From NCBI RefSeq assembly GCF_000001735.4, contig NC_003076.8, positions 14,883,835-14,947,834 of the forward strand: a DNA stretch of 64,000 bases. Reading direction: 5' to 3'. This document shows, piece after piece, positions 22,671-35,265 of this stretch. Source of the DNA: Arabidopsis thaliana (Eukaryota; Streptophyta; Magnoliopsida; Brassicales; Brassicaceae). Each line of letters opens with the position of its first letter. Position 1 is the first letter of the stretch. Made by a program: the position numbers and the translations under genes. The notes beneath the pieces were generated by a model. That model saw only the letters and a list, made by a program, of their open reading frames with translations, ran no database searches and was not told the DNA's origin.

Positions 22671-25186
22671 ATGGAGGAGAAATCAAAGTATCTAAGTCTC
22701 GTCGGAGCCGGAGCTCTTATCGGATCCATCTCCACCGTCGCTCTCCTTAAACTTCTCTCCAGGCAAAAACCCTTTTTATATCATCTCTAGACTCTCAATT
22801 TCATTGTTATAGAACTTCTAAATCCTAAGTAGCTTCGAAATAGTTGAAAGCTGACTCGAGCTTTTATCCATGGCAGGAGTTCATTGAAGCAGCTTAATGA
22901 AAACCCAGAAACTAATTTCTTAGGTACTTGTCATTTTGCAATGCAAGTTTTGTTTTTTTCCCCTTTGATGAAAAAATTAGTGTTCTTTGTTTCTTCATAA
23001 AAATCTGTTTTTTTTTTTTGTTTTAATACCTATGTTAACAGCAGGAAATGGTATTGAATCTGAAACAAGACCAGATACTGTAGCAAATGGTCAAGATCTT
23101 TTGAAAGATGAAATTGTTTCTGAACATTTAACCAGGTACCTTTTAATTAGCAATGAAATTGTTGTTTCTGAGGACTTGGTGCTATGTTGATACTAAATGG
23201 TTTATGTTGATTTATATCTCTTTAGGAATATACAGTTTTTCGGTCTTGAATCGCAGCATAAAGTAACTGGATCATATGTTGTGGTTATTGGACTTGGAGG
23301 TGTAGGGAGTCATGCTGCATCTATGCTCTTGAGGTCAGGTGTTGGCAAGCTTCTCCTTGTTGACTTTGATCAGGTATCATTGGTTCTATTTGGCTTCACT
23401 TTTCTCTTCATTACACAGATTTAAGGTCTGTTTTAGAGATATTTGCATGATCCACTTGTGTTCTTCCAAGAGAACTTTGTTTCTTTCCCCTTTACATATA
23501 TATTCATGAACTTATTCTTAAATACATGAGAAGGTGTCACTATCATCATTAAATCGACACGCTGTTGCAACACGAGCAGATGTTGGTATTCCGAAAGCTA
23601 TGTGTCTCAAGAAGCATTTCTCTTCAATCTTTCCTGAATGCCATATAGAAGCCAAGGTGATGCTGTATGACTCATCATCTGAAGAAGAAATTCTTTCAGG
23701 CAAGCCAGATTTCGTTCTGGACTGCATTGACAACATCGATACAAAGGTACCCTTTCTTTGCAGACGCGAATTGATCCGTCTATTTCCAATAATGCTTAAG
23801 GTTATAGCACACTGATATAATTGCCTCATTTCAAATATAATGTTAGGTGGGACTTTTGGCTGCATGTGTTAAGAGGGGTTTGAAAGTTCTGAGTGCAACT
23901 GGTGCTGGGGCTAGAGCTGACCCAACAAGAATCAGAGTGGCTGATATAAGAGAGTCAACAATTGACCCGTTATCTCGATCTGTAACACTTCTAACTCTTT
24001 CCTCTATTGAAATACCATCTTAAGGTATTAGTACACTCACTTTTAATCTCCTATATCATTCTGGATTTTTCAGGTAAGACACAGATTGAGGAGAAAACAC
24101 GGCATTGAAGGAGGCATTCCTGTTGTATTTTCCCTGGAAAAACCAAAAGCAAAGCTGCTTCCCTTTGAGGGGACAAATGGAGAAGACGAGAATCCTTTAG
24201 ATTATCAAGTAACTAATTTTAGTTCTTGAAACACTGAATATTTACTTCCAATATTTACATTAGTCATTGATCTTATAGCTTGTGTGTGATTACAGGTTGT
24301 TCCTGGCTTTCGTGTTCGGATAATTCCTGTTCTCGGAACCATCCCGGCTATATTTGGACAAATTATGGCCTCCTATGTTATAACACAACTTGCAGGTGTG
24401 CAAGTTCAGATGGAGCCTATAGTGAATCTAGATTTGGATCATTACCGATTGCTTCATCAACGCCTTATTGAGCATGAGGAGACAGTTTATGGCACATCTG
24501 CTGAAGTCGAGGTATTCAGATTGGTCTCACTGATAATATAGTTGCTAGAACTTGTTAAGAAAAAGACTAATAGAAAAAAGAGATGGTATCTGAGTTATAT
24601 GAGACACTTGAAACTACTTGTGAAGTTAATAGCAGCTTCTTGAGAACTCCTCTAAACTTTTGTCCAATTCCTGAAAATGATTAAAAGTTTGTATCTCCTT
24701 TTGTTTTCTGTAGGTGGATGTTGAGGAAGTGATGTACATAGTGAAAGAGTTGTGGCACGGACGAAGTGCTAGAGATGAGACTGCAAAAGATGTTGGCAGA
24801 GGGATGTGGCGAGCCATGAATGAGTTGATGCTCGTAAGGTATGTTGATTCACTCCTTTTACTAAGCTCAATGGAAATCTGACAAAAAAATATAATGGGAA
24901 GTTATGAATAATCAGATGGGATGCAAAAAAGCCAGCAACAGTCTCAAACTTGGTTCTTTTGAAGTTCAAAGAGGTTTGGTTTTGCTCAATGATAATAAGC
25001 TTGAAACCGTTACATGACCTTTATCACTTTGATCTGGTTTTGTCACAATTTGAGATATGATGTATGTTGTTATAGGCGGATGAACATGAGACTAAGACTC
25101 TTGAGGAAGTGAAGGAAAGTGAAACAGAGTTCTTTGAAAGAGTTTCATGCGTACTGAAGAAGGCAGAGCTTGATTTCTACGGCTAG
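22671..25186 (+). CDS. TcdA/ThiF-type tRNA threonylcarbamoyladenosine dehydratase homologue
   Basis: Eleven exons (22671..22762, 22877..22923, 23045..23135, 23226..23373, 23534..23746, 23847..23981, 24074..24208, 24296..24511, 24714..24838, 24916..24973, 25076..25186) give 456 residues. Residues about 7-30 are hydrophobic (LVGAGALIGSISTVALL), a probable N-terminal membrane anchor. The ThiF/E1-like fold follows, with nucleotide-binding VIGLGGVGSHA at about 97-107, then LLLVDFDQV, FVLDCIDNIDTK and an LSATGAGARADPTRI block. Bacterial TcdA and yeast Tcd1/Tcd2 use ATP to cyclise t6A at tRNA position 37, and the yeast enzymes sit on mitochondria, matching the anchor. Intron 1 begins with GC, not GT, and exon 3 has a CAGCAG tandem acceptor that would add one Ala. 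I recall AT5G37530. Family call strong, substrate inferred. Confidence 0.92.
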
Positions 25187-25524
25187 AGAACCCGTTGAAC
25201 TGAACATCAATCACACAGGCTTGAAGAACCCATTCATGACTTACAAAATTACTCATCTTAATGTATTATTTTCTCATTTGATTAGCAAAAATTTTGTTTT
25301 TATCAATTAGTAACAACAGTGTGTCGAGTTTATTATAGAGAAATTTCACTACTTTTTTGTTGATGAAACTGAAAACATATGTGCGTTTACATGTTATAAA
25401 TTTTGAAAACTAAAACATACAAAACCTTAAGAATACTATTTCTTTTTAATCTATCTATGTGGGTTTGAAGAAAAACAAAATACTTATACTACTACTATCT
25501 CATTTGAAATTTCTAATGTGTTAA
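25187..25524. other. 3' flank of the TcdA-like gene
   Basis: Contains the probable 3' UTR and AT-rich DNA. No gene seen. Confidence 0.35.
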
Positions 25525-25860
25525 TAAAAAAGTATCAAATTGGAAGTTGAAGAAATTATCAAGTATTATATAAAAGTTTAGAGCCACTTCTGTCAGTTGA
25601 TTGTAGGTTGGAAGTCTATGTTCAACTTGAATCTATCTTTTTCGTTGGCCCATCTTGTAAATGTTATTCCCACATATGCTCACGTTTCAAAGCTAGTGAT
25701 GCATGAACGTGAGGAAGGGTCTTAATAAAAAATGTCCAACATCGGAAATTGGAGAAATTATCAAGTAGTATATAAAGTTTTAGAACCATTACATCTATTG
25801 CGAATTGGTTTTAGGTTAAAAGCGGATGTTAAGCCCAAATGTATCGTATTAAATTAATGT
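25525..25860 (+). mobile_element. Two degenerate LTR-like fragments in tandem
   Basis: GAAATTATCAAGTA followed by TATATAAA and then AGAGCCAC or AGAACCAT occurs near 25552 and again near 25754. The second copy also keeps TCCAACATCGG at 25735-25745, a TATATAAA box at 25769-25776, TTGCGAATTGGTTTTAGGTT and AAGCCCAA. This order is the one I know from LTRs of plant Copia-type elements. No internal coding region remains, so these are solo-LTR or truncated relics about 200 bp apart. Confidence 0.5.
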
Positions 25861-28800
25861 AAACAAATCGCATATCGGATTCTTGTCACTTTCTCTTGAA
25901 CTAATTAATGTAAACTCTTTTTTTAGAAATTTAGATTTAGCCAAAAAAAAAGTATCTTGAACTAATTTTTTTTGGTTCACCAATCATGCAAGCCACGTAA
26001 CAGATGTTTCAGTTCAACATTTGTTATTGAGTATAACCACTAACAAAATCCCAAATATGACAATCATAAATAGAATTAACTCAAAAGAGACCCAACGTAT
26101 AACTGCCATGAAGATATTTGTAAATAAACCAGGTTACAAAATTTAATAATTGCACGGCTTCGTGTTGGATAAAACAACGACACTCCAATTTTAAAGATCT
26201 AAAGTATACAAATTAAAAACGTGAATGTGTCAAAAGTTCACGATCAAATGCACAAGTCCCTGTCGGGAATTCATTTTTTTCCTCTTCACAGTTTTGTTTT
26301 CGAGAGATCATTATACTGTATTTTTTCCTCACTTACTCGATGTTGAGTATTACTCCTCTTTTATTACATTACTTATTGTATATTTGTAACATCACAGTTT
26401 CATTTTGATGACGTTGCATGCATTTATTTTAGTGATCCAAATAAGTCGATGACTTTATGTCATGTTGTCAACGTCACTTGCAAATGAATATCTTTTGTGT
26501 ACACCAGTTTATGTCATCCGGCGGAAAATGATCTTCTCAAATATAGGCATGCGTATACAAAGTATATATTTCTAAATAGTACCAATATTCTGTAGAAGCT
26601 CTTGAACTCATGAATGGAAGTAGATGATATTTATTTTGTATCATTGTATGGGCAAGTTTTGTTATGATTTCAGATTCATAGAAATTTTCTAGCTTCAATA
26701 ATATGATTTTACATAGGAGATTAGATGAATACTCCGACGATTGAAGAACTTTTATTTAATTTTAATTTTAAAATTTTAAAAGTTATTAATAAAACAGATA
26801 TATAATTTTGGAATTTTTGGACCACAGACTTTGCAAATAAGGCAAAATACCACATTTTTTCTTTGTATCATGCAAACATTAATTTTAGGACTTATTGTAA
26901 GGTTTTGTGCTTAGCTTAGTTATAAAATCATTAAAAATAGACACTTTCGTTTTTTAGTTATATCATAGCTAAATTAAAATATTAATAATAGCTGATTCTT
27001 ATACCAGGAAAAAAAAAAATTCAACTATGGCATTGATTTGATGCATGTAGGTAAAATATATATATATATATATATATATTCCAAAGTATCCAAAATCTTT
27101 GCGAATAGAAAAACAAGTTTGAGCCTTGAGCCAGATAATTGCATCAACAAACGTTTACACCAACGCGTAATATATTCTCCTCTATCTACATGATTGAATA
27201 AATTAATAGTTTTCTTTCTTTCTTTTTCTTATTAGCCAAGAGGTTATACTCATATTGGTTATGGGTCTCTAGATCTATAATGTTTTCGAGTCAAAATCAG
27301 TAGGATTAATTAGTTTTTCTTTTTTTTGTTGCGCTGGAAATTATAACTTTAAAAACTTTTATTATTATTTGAATAGCTAACTAATACACCGATTAACCTA
27401 TCAACGTCCTATCACAAATATAATATTGAGATTCTACTTTATATTTATTATTTTTAGTTCGATTAACTTTTTGTTGTCAACGATGTTTTTAATATATCAT
27501 TTGCAACAAAAAAAAGAAAAGGAATTGAACTCTTTTATTCAAAAAATTTGTAGAGGAGATGAAAATGTAATTAATGCTAACGAATCTGAACATTTCGATT
27601 AAGATCATATGGACTATTAAGACTAAATAATGGACTAAAATTGTTTGATAGATCATTTCTAGATAAAGTCACTTTTTAAACAACTAACAAATGAATAATG
27701 ATTGTAATTTGGTGGTTATAAACATTTTGAATAGTTTATATAAGAAAAGGGAAAAAATAATTCTACAAAATATTTTTAAAAAAAATTAAGTTAACGTATA
27801 TACTTTTTAAAAAGAATATATTTGTGTTCCTCTCCACCTAACCAAACATTTCTCTTCGTTTGATATATTAATGGTGCTTTTTTCCAATATAAAATATGAA
27901 TAAATTTGCCATTTTTATTGATTTTCTTGATTGGTTTGTATTCTACAACTATATAATTTTTTCTATTGACGGTTTAAGGTGCAAGCCAGTAGGACTTTCC
28001 ATAAAATCAATGTTCTTCTTAGCCATTACGTGAAAGTTGTGGAAACTACATGTAATATTGACTCTTGAACAGTATGAACAAAAATCAATTACCAAATATA
28101 TCAATATAAAATATAAATTTCACCAAACCAAAGTCTAAAAACCGAAGACCATTTTGTCTGAAATCGAAGAGAAAACGCGTTCCGGAATTTCGCTTTCTAT
28201 CACTCTCAGTATCTCTGTCGTCTTCTCTTTAACACCTTTGACTACGTGTCAACTGCTTCATGGGCCATTCTTTTGTTCATCAACAACGATATATTATTTT
28301 GTACTATATCAAAATGAACGTGAAAAAGAAGCAACACAAAAACCACTCAACGTAACTTGTAAGTACATCAGTTTTAGATTAATTAACGTATATGATTGCT
28401 AAATATGGATTGTTCGTTTGTTTACCAATTAACCAGGAGATCAAAGAATGTTTTTGAAATCTAAATGAATGTTATAAACAATCAATCTTTTATTTTTTTT
28501 CCGGATGCATGAATCTTTACTTTTGTAGAAACACACCGTAAACGAATTCAATCGAGCGGATACAAAATTTGAGTATCAACGAAGCCATTTACTTTATTAA
28601 TCTAGACTTACTAGTATACTAGAAAGATCTTTTAATATTCTGAATAATAGGTCATTGAGTTCATATTAAAAAGACCTAGGTCGTTCAGCTGAAACCTCTA
28701 AATTGACACCTAATCATCCAATAATTAGTCCAAACCCATACAAAAACTAAAAAATACGTAGAAGCAAAAACTTAGTTATATTTCCTAGCCTTATCCATGC

Positions 28801-28964
28801 ATTACCAACCGACACAAAGACTATCTTAAAACCATATATTATACAAAACAGACGATAAAATTACAAAAATCATACGAAGCTAACCACTTTAATTTAGTTG
28901 CACAATCTCCCTCAATTTCTCTTATCTTTTTTCTTCTTATAATATTCGTACGCGTGTGGATGTC
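25861..28964. other. Long AT-rich intergenic region
   Basis: About 3.1 kb without a supportable gene. It has a (TA)n run at about 27056-27080 and scattered homopolymers. A frame at 28154-28402 starts with TTG and has no family match. The promoter of the aspartyl protease occupies the right end. Confidence 0.4.
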
Positions 28965-28974
28965 TATATATAAA
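28965..28974 (+). promoter_or_regulatory. TATA box of the aspartyl protease gene
   Basis: TATATATAAA lies 54-63 bp before the ATG at 29028 and is followed by a CT-rich initiator region (CTCTCTCCTCACTCACTC), a typical plant core promoter with a short leader. Confidence 0.65.
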
Positions 28975-29027
28975 CCACTCTCCCATAATCTATCTCTCTC
29001 CTCACTCACTCTCACTCACAAAAAAAA

Positions 29028-30356
29028 ATGTCTACCATTTCAAAACCTCTCTTCTTAAAACTTCTCTATATCTTCTTCTTCTTCTGCTACTCAGTTTCTC
29101 TCTCATGGTCTTCGTCTCTTTCTCTCCACTTTCCTCTCACATCTCTTCGTCTCACTCCAACCACAAACTCCTCCTCCTTCAAAACCTCCCTCCTTTCTCG
29201 CCGGAACCCATCTCCGCCGTCGTCTCCGTACACTTTCCGATCAAACATCAAATACTCAATGGCTCTAATCCTCTCTCTTCCCATAGGAACACCATCTCAG
29301 TCACAAGAGCTAGTTCTTGACACCGGAAGCCAACTCTCATGGATCCAATGCCATCCCAAGAAAATCAAGAAACCACTTCCTCCTCCAACGACGTCGTTTG
29401 ATCCTTCTTTATCTTCATCGTTCTCCGACCTACCTTGCTCTCATCCTCTTTGTAAACCTAGAATTCCCGATTTTACCCTTCCCACGTCTTGTGACTCGAA
29501 CCGTCTCTGTCACTACTCTTACTTCTACGCTGATGGAACCTTCGCCGAGGGCAATCTCGTTAAAGAAAAATTCACTTTCTCAAATTCCCAAACTACCCCT
29601 CCTTTGATTCTTGGTTGTGCTAAAGAGTCAACTGACGAGAAGGGTATTTTGGGAATGAATCTTGGTCGTCTTTCTTTTATCTCACAAGCAAAGATTTCTA
29701 AATTCTCTTACTGTATCCCAACCCGGTCAAACCGTCCCGGTTTAGCCTCAACCGGCTCGTTTTACCTCGGAGATAACCCGAATTCTCGTGGTTTCAAATA
29801 CGTTTCTCTTTTGACTTTTCCTCAAAGTCAACGCATGCCGAATCTAGACCCTTTAGCTTACACTGTACCATTACAAGGTATCAGAATCGGACAAAAGAGA
29901 CTCAACATACCCGGTTCTGTTTTTAGACCCGATGCAGGTGGGTCGGGTCAAACCATGGTTGATTCGGGTTCTGAATTTACTCACTTAGTCGACGTGGCGT
30001 ATGATAAAGTCAAAGAAGAAATAGTGAGGCTTGTGGGATCAAGATTAAAGAAAGGTTACGTGTACGGTTCGACAGCTGACATGTGTTTTGATGGTAACCA
30101 TTCGATGGAGATCGGACGGTTGATAGGCGATCTTGTGTTTGAGTTTGGGAGAGGTGTTGAGATACTCGTTGAGAAACAAAGCCTTTTGGTTAACGTAGGA
30201 GGTGGGATTCACTGTGTTGGAATCGGACGGTCAAGCATGCTTGGTGCAGCTAGTAATATAATCGGGAACGTTCATCAGCAAAATCTTTGGGTTGAGTTTG
30301 ATGTGACCAATAGGAGAGTTGGTTTTAGTAAAGCTGAGTGTAGATTATTGCCGTGA
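29028..30356 (+). CDS. Secreted pepsin-type aspartyl protease (A1 family, 442 aa, intronless)
   Basis: A single exon encodes 442 residues. The N-terminus has a hydrophobic signal peptide (LLYIFFFFCYSVSLSW), then a Ser- and Pro-rich propeptide. The first catalytic motif is LVLDTGSQLSW (Asp98) and the second is MVDSGSEFTHL (Asp312). Both are intact, with the usual spacing for the atypical or nepenthesin-like plant group, which lacks the plant-specific insert. Cysteines after the first lobe motif (CHPKK, CSHPLC, CDSNRLCHY) fit the nepenthesin-type disulphide insert. The chain ends after VGFSKAEC, as usual for the family, with no GPI-type tail. It probably cleaves proteins in the apoplast or secretory system. 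I recall AT5G37540. Substrate unknown. Confidence 0.94.
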   Translation: MSTISKPLFLKLLYIFFFFCYSVSLSWSSSLSLHFPLTSLRLTPTTNSSSFKTSLLSRRNPSPPSSPYTFRSNIKYSMALILSLPIGTPSQSQELVLDTGSQLSWIQCHPKKIKKPLPPPTTSFDPSLSSSFSDLPCSHPLCKPRIPDFTLPTSCDSNRLCHYSYFYADGTFAEGNLVKEKFTFSNSQTTPPLILGCAKESTDEKGILGMNLGRLSFISQAKISKFSYCIPTRSNRPGLASTGSFYLGDNPNSRGFKYVSLLTFPQSQRMPNLDPLAYTVPLQGIRIGQKRLNIPGSVFRPDAGGSGQTMVDSGSEFTHLVDVAYDKVKEEIVRLVGSRLKKGYVYGSTADMCFDGNHSMEIGRLIGDLVFEFGRGVEILVEKQSLLVNVGGGIHCVGIGRSSMLGAASNIIGNVHQQNLWVEFDVTNRRVGFSKAECRLLP

Positions 30357-31693
30357 GTAGGTGAATATTCTTCTACGGTCGTGCGTATTAGTTTTGAGTT
30401 GTATCTCATTATGATGATCGTTGGATGTTTGATCGAATGGTGTATAGGAAATCTGGGATTTTTGTGGGTCCCGTAGAAGGACAACTGTCTGAAGCAAACT
30501 TCTCAATCTTTATTAGGCTCTGGAACTATGTATAAATGTTTGTACTATGATAATTAAAAGCTTGTATATTAAATGGTTAATATAACTTGTTATCAACAAA
30601 ATTGTCCAAGTTTTAATTGTTTTTTTTTTGTGTAATATTTTCATTGTTTAACTACTTATAAAACAATTTACTCATATACAAAGAAAATTAATAACGTTGA
30701 CAAAAATAAAAAGTAAATCAAGAAAATGGATAACAACAAATCATAAAGTTTTAATCAAAACCACTACGCAATTTTTTCGAATATGTTTATTGTGTATAAT
30801 TTTTCTTTTTCTTTTTGGTTGTGTGCTTATTTTTGTTAACTTTTTTTTTGCGGATTTTCAATATTAGGTGTGGTTAAAAACAATTTATCATTAAATACAT
30901 TGAAAATTTATCTATGTTATTATTTCTTTTATTTTTATTTTTATGCATCTATGTTTTTCTAAAAAAACACATTTGTCCATTGGTTTCGGCCGTAAAATAT
31001 CTAAACTCACTTACGATTAGATTTTCTTGTCGAAAATAAAACTTCAAAAGATCAAATGGAAAGACAAACAAGAATGTTATTGCTTGAGTCGTGGTCTATT
31101 GTAGTGTCAGTATTTCCTAATAACTAATAAGACAAACCGAAATTGAAAATAGATAACACATAAGATGATAGAAAGTGGTCGTATTTATGAGAATTTAAAG
31201 ATGATAGATAGATACAAGTGACCGATTTAGGGAGAGAGGCAATGACTGAGGCCAACAAAAACACATGATGCAAATGAAGACAATGACACATGATGATGAA
31301 ATCGAGCAGAACACTGGTAATCAATTACCACTGAGATACGGCAAGTCGGCAACGTCATATTTTGTTGTCATTAAAAAGTAAATCTAAAGTAATCGGCCTT
31401 AGCTAGGCTTCTCTCTTTTTCTTTCCCATGAATCAACATGTTTGATAGAGATAACATTAATTAGCTATGTACTTTTTTCATTAATTCAGTCCAGGCTTTG
31501 AAGATTTTATTAATAAAATTAGTAAGAGTCGTTTATAAAACATTCCTTCTTTTTCTTAACCAAACACGAAAAAAAACAAATCGCAAAAAAATTTGTGAGA
31601 TTTTTAAATTAATTGTTGATCGGTCTAAGATAAACTATATATATGTGATTTATTTTAACATTCTATACGAAAATCTCTCACTTTTTTTAGTAA

Positions 31694-31747
31694 TTTCATA
31701 TGCAATCTTGACAAAAACTATTTCATATGCAATCTTGACAAAAACTA
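31694..31747. repeat. Perfect 27-bp tandem duplication
   Basis: The 27-bp unit beginning TTTCATATGCAATCTTGAC at 31694-31720 is repeated without change at 31721-31747. Confidence 0.9.
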
Positions 31748-32740
31748 AAAGCTTACCAAAATAAAACAAAACAAAACAAGATACAATAGTTTAAGAATTT
31801 AGTGTTAATTCCCAACACTGAATTTTTGTAAGCTACCACTTTGATAAATGTTCAAATCTACAAGTTTCTCAAATCCTCATCACTCAAAAAAATAAAACCT
31901 CTGAGTCTCAGCTTATAAGTTTCTTGAGATTGTTTTACATAGTTTAAAAATACGAAAGTAAGTTTGTTTTGTAGAAACAACCTTCAACAACTACCAAATA
32001 TTAAATTTTACTTGTCACTATTTACCTCTGTCAAAACTAAATCATAACGTTATATAGTGAATTCGAGGTAAAGCTCAGTTGAAAAAAAAACTTACGTTTA
32101 TTGTTTTGAAATTTTGAAAAAGAAAAGCAGAATTTGAATGAAAAGGGTAAAAAATGGGGGCCCAAAAGATGAGCTGGATAGATTTTGGGGGAGTAGCCGA
32201 CAGCTTAGTTCCAAGTCTTTCGCCGAACTCAACTCACTTTGGATTTCTTATTCTCCTTTATTCCTGACAATGACCTTATTCGTATCACGATTGTTTTATT
32301 CATTTCATGCATCATTGCTATATATATTTTTGGGTGTAAATGTTAAATATCATTTGCAATTTTGTTCATTCATGACTAATTACTTTTGTTTAATCATCGT
32401 ATCTCAAGTGTTTGCAACAGAACTAAATCTAACTAGTACAATTAAAATTGCCAAAAAGGGTTTGAACTTTTAGTCTACGAAATTTCTATATATATCACAC
32501 TAATTTGATTTGGTTAGTACTTAGTGCCACATATGAAACTCCATGTTTCATATCACTATCGATCAGTTTGTTTCTCCCCAAAATTATGTTGATTAATTAT
32601 ACAACCGATCATAAATTTGTATTCCATAAATTGTTTCACTTCATCATTCATTATCTTATAGGCATATCATAAGTTACTGAGTTGGAAAAATAAGTACTAT
32701 ACGTACTATTACTTTGCTCTGGTTACTTTTAAGGTAATGT

Positions 32741-32773
<33 letters not shown>

Positions 32774-34557
32774 CATAGGGACTGTTTTACTTGTTGGATC
32801 AAAGCCACGTCTTTTGGGACTGCCACACATAGAGCTATCACTTATCAGGGACCATCCTCGATCTACATATAGACATATATGTGTGTATTAGATTCTACTG
32901 GTGCATGCATATCTATAAACAGCTGTTATGTTAAATAGTCAAAAGCAGGTAACTCATGCTATTTCACATTTCCGAGTTTATTATTTTAAGGCACTAAACT
33001 CCAAGTAAAGTGGATAAATCATAGGTCAAAGTGCCAGTTGTTATAATCCAGTAATCCATACAATCTTCATTTAATTCTTGCTTTTTGGTGAAGCTAGAGA
33101 TCCACAACCTAATTTATATCCCATATAAATTGGATTTATTGTATGCATCTATGCCCATTTATGCTGGTTAGTAGTTACAATTCAAAGCAATTTTCATTTT
33201 TCTTTTTAATATAATCAACATGAGAATGCTGACGAATAACATAGAAAAATGAAAAATGACATATTTAAGTTTTTATTGATACTACTAAATATAATTGGAA
33301 TGAGATGAATATTGACAAAATATGTATTAATGAAATTTCTCAATATCCACTTAATTTGTATATATAGATCATCTTGCCCCAACCTATTAATATTAATTAT
33401 ATGTAAATCATCTAATCCCTAAACCGTAACTGTTTAGTGTCTCATGTATTTGTCTTATATCCGTGTAGAACGAAAACACGACTGGAACGAGAAGTAATAG
33501 GAATGGGAGACAATATAATAACCATGCGTAGATTTAGTTTTAGATATATTTGGGTGGTGGTATATATTCCCTTTTTTTAATGATTACCTATGCCAATTTG
33601 ATGATGACAAGAAGTCGGTGAAACACATTGACAATCATTCAATTCTCTAAGAGCATATGATATGAACAACATCAACGAATACCATCTCTTTGAAGATAAA
33701 ATCATATGTGGAAAATTGACTATACTCATGTTTCCACTCATATTCAAGTAGCGAAAATCTTGACCAAAGCACTACCCCGAAGCACTCGATATGTCATTCT
33801 TTAACAAACTCGACATTCGAGACTTACTTATACAATAACAATATACATGCATGCACTACTATGAACGTGGATATTGAGAAATTTGGCCAGCCTTTTTTTT
33901 TTTGATAAGAGAAATTTAGTCAACTCATCATTTAACTCTCCTTAAATCTAAGAATTCGAAACGAGACGGGTCGGAATAAGAACGGAAATTCCTATAAGAA
34001 AAATCTTAGAACAAGTTACAATTAAAATAAAATAAAAATGCTCGCAATAATGTATTTACAATGTTTCTCTTATTTTATCTAGAATAAATATGTTCCAAAT
34101 AAGAAATAAGAAAAGTTAAATAATATTTTTTAAAATAATGTTATATGTTAGTTAAAAATTAAGAAAAAAACATATTCCGATATAGATAATTTAAACATAA
34201 AATAATAACAATAAAGAATTAAATTAATTTTATAATATTATATAATATATACATATACTATGAATATACATAATTATTTATTATATATATAGGTCATAAA
34301 CGGGACTTCAAAAATTCTGGTTTACGTCTCGTCTCGTCCTGTCTAATGGGACGAGAATTTGAGAAATGGTACGAGATGGAACAGAACGAAATGGAAATTG
34401 TGCTTACCCTCTACTTAATTCCAAGACTAAAACTTATTTTGACAAGTTGAATAACTAAATTTTGATCTAAAGTTGTAGGTAAGAAGATCATAAAGGATAA
34501 ACAAATTGTTCATTAAGTTGTATTTTATGTAGTGTATATATTTAGATCAAATTGTTT

Positions 34558-34660
34558 ATTTCCTCTCTTTTATTGATTAGAGTCATAAAATATATACACT
34601 ACGAATTATTCATTTCCTCTCTTTTATTTATTAGAGTCATAAAATATATACACTACGAAT
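34558..34660. repeat. 54-bp-period tandem duplication with upstream inverted partner
   Basis: ATTTCCTCTCTTTTATTGAT and the following ATTAGAGTCATAAAATATATACACTAC-type block recur 54 bp later with a G-to-T change. GTAGTGTATATA at about 34529-34540 is the inverse of the TATATACACTAC in both units. Confidence 0.75.
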
Positions 34661-35265
34661 ATGAATCTTCCTACTTTTTGTACTAATTCAATTATTTATA
34701 CTTGAAAAATAGTCATCCAATGCAAATCTTGTTCGCCTAATGTTCCCCTAGTTTCTACTTTATACTAACATCTATGAACGACACCAATATAAAAAAACTG
34801 GGCCTTACTCCAACTAATGGCCCATTGGGTTTACGAATCTTTATTTTGGTTACTTGTGTAGGTGACTCCATTCTTTGGTTACTCAGCTCTTATCTTCTTC
34901 AAATCGGTTCTTTGTAGAGTTAAGCATATGATGAGATTCCAACAAAATGACTATAAATATATGTGGATCACAATTCACAAATCAAAATAAATTTTGATCA
35001 AAGCTTCCGTAGAAACACTAAGTCAAGAGAAACGAATGACCATGAATGAAATTTAAAAAAAAAGAAGAGATAATATTGTGGAAAATTATATAGGTATGGG
35101 CACAATATTCTCTAGAATGACCTAAAAAGTTAAATTAATATACACAAACTTGTTAAAACCCTTTAATTAATATTGTGGAAAAGAAGTCCTTTTAGCATTA
35201 ATAATGTCTAAACACATATTTTAGCTCCTTAATAACTAGAGAGTAGATACTATAGAGACATAGAG

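Larger units (their letters stand above)
30357..35265. other. 4.9-kb intergenic region, mostly AT-rich
   Basis: No gene that I can support. It holds a 27-bp tandem duplication at 31694-31747, a compositionally distinct patch at about 32138-32260, a (TA)n run near 32747-32773, a degenerate block with GTCTCGTCTCGTCC words near 34325, and a tandem duplication at 34558-34660. The right end is the 3' side of the minus-strand gene at 35266. Confidence 0.4.

Noticed and set aside
17780-25186. Neprosin-like, TcdA-like and neighbouring plus-strand genes as a functional cluster
   Set aside because: Each has its own introns and promoter space, repeats separate them, and the families have no known pathway link; same-strand order alone is not evidence.
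28154-28402. 82-codon frame with hydrophobic LSITLSISVVFSL stretch
   Set aside because: It begins at TTG with no upstream ATG. The hydrophobic run is common in AT-rich DNA, and no leader or family evidence is present.
31498-31764. 88-codon plus-strand frame
   Set aside because: Lys/Ile/Leu-rich low-complexity product of AT-rich DNA. It runs through the 27-bp tandem duplication, which argues against coding.
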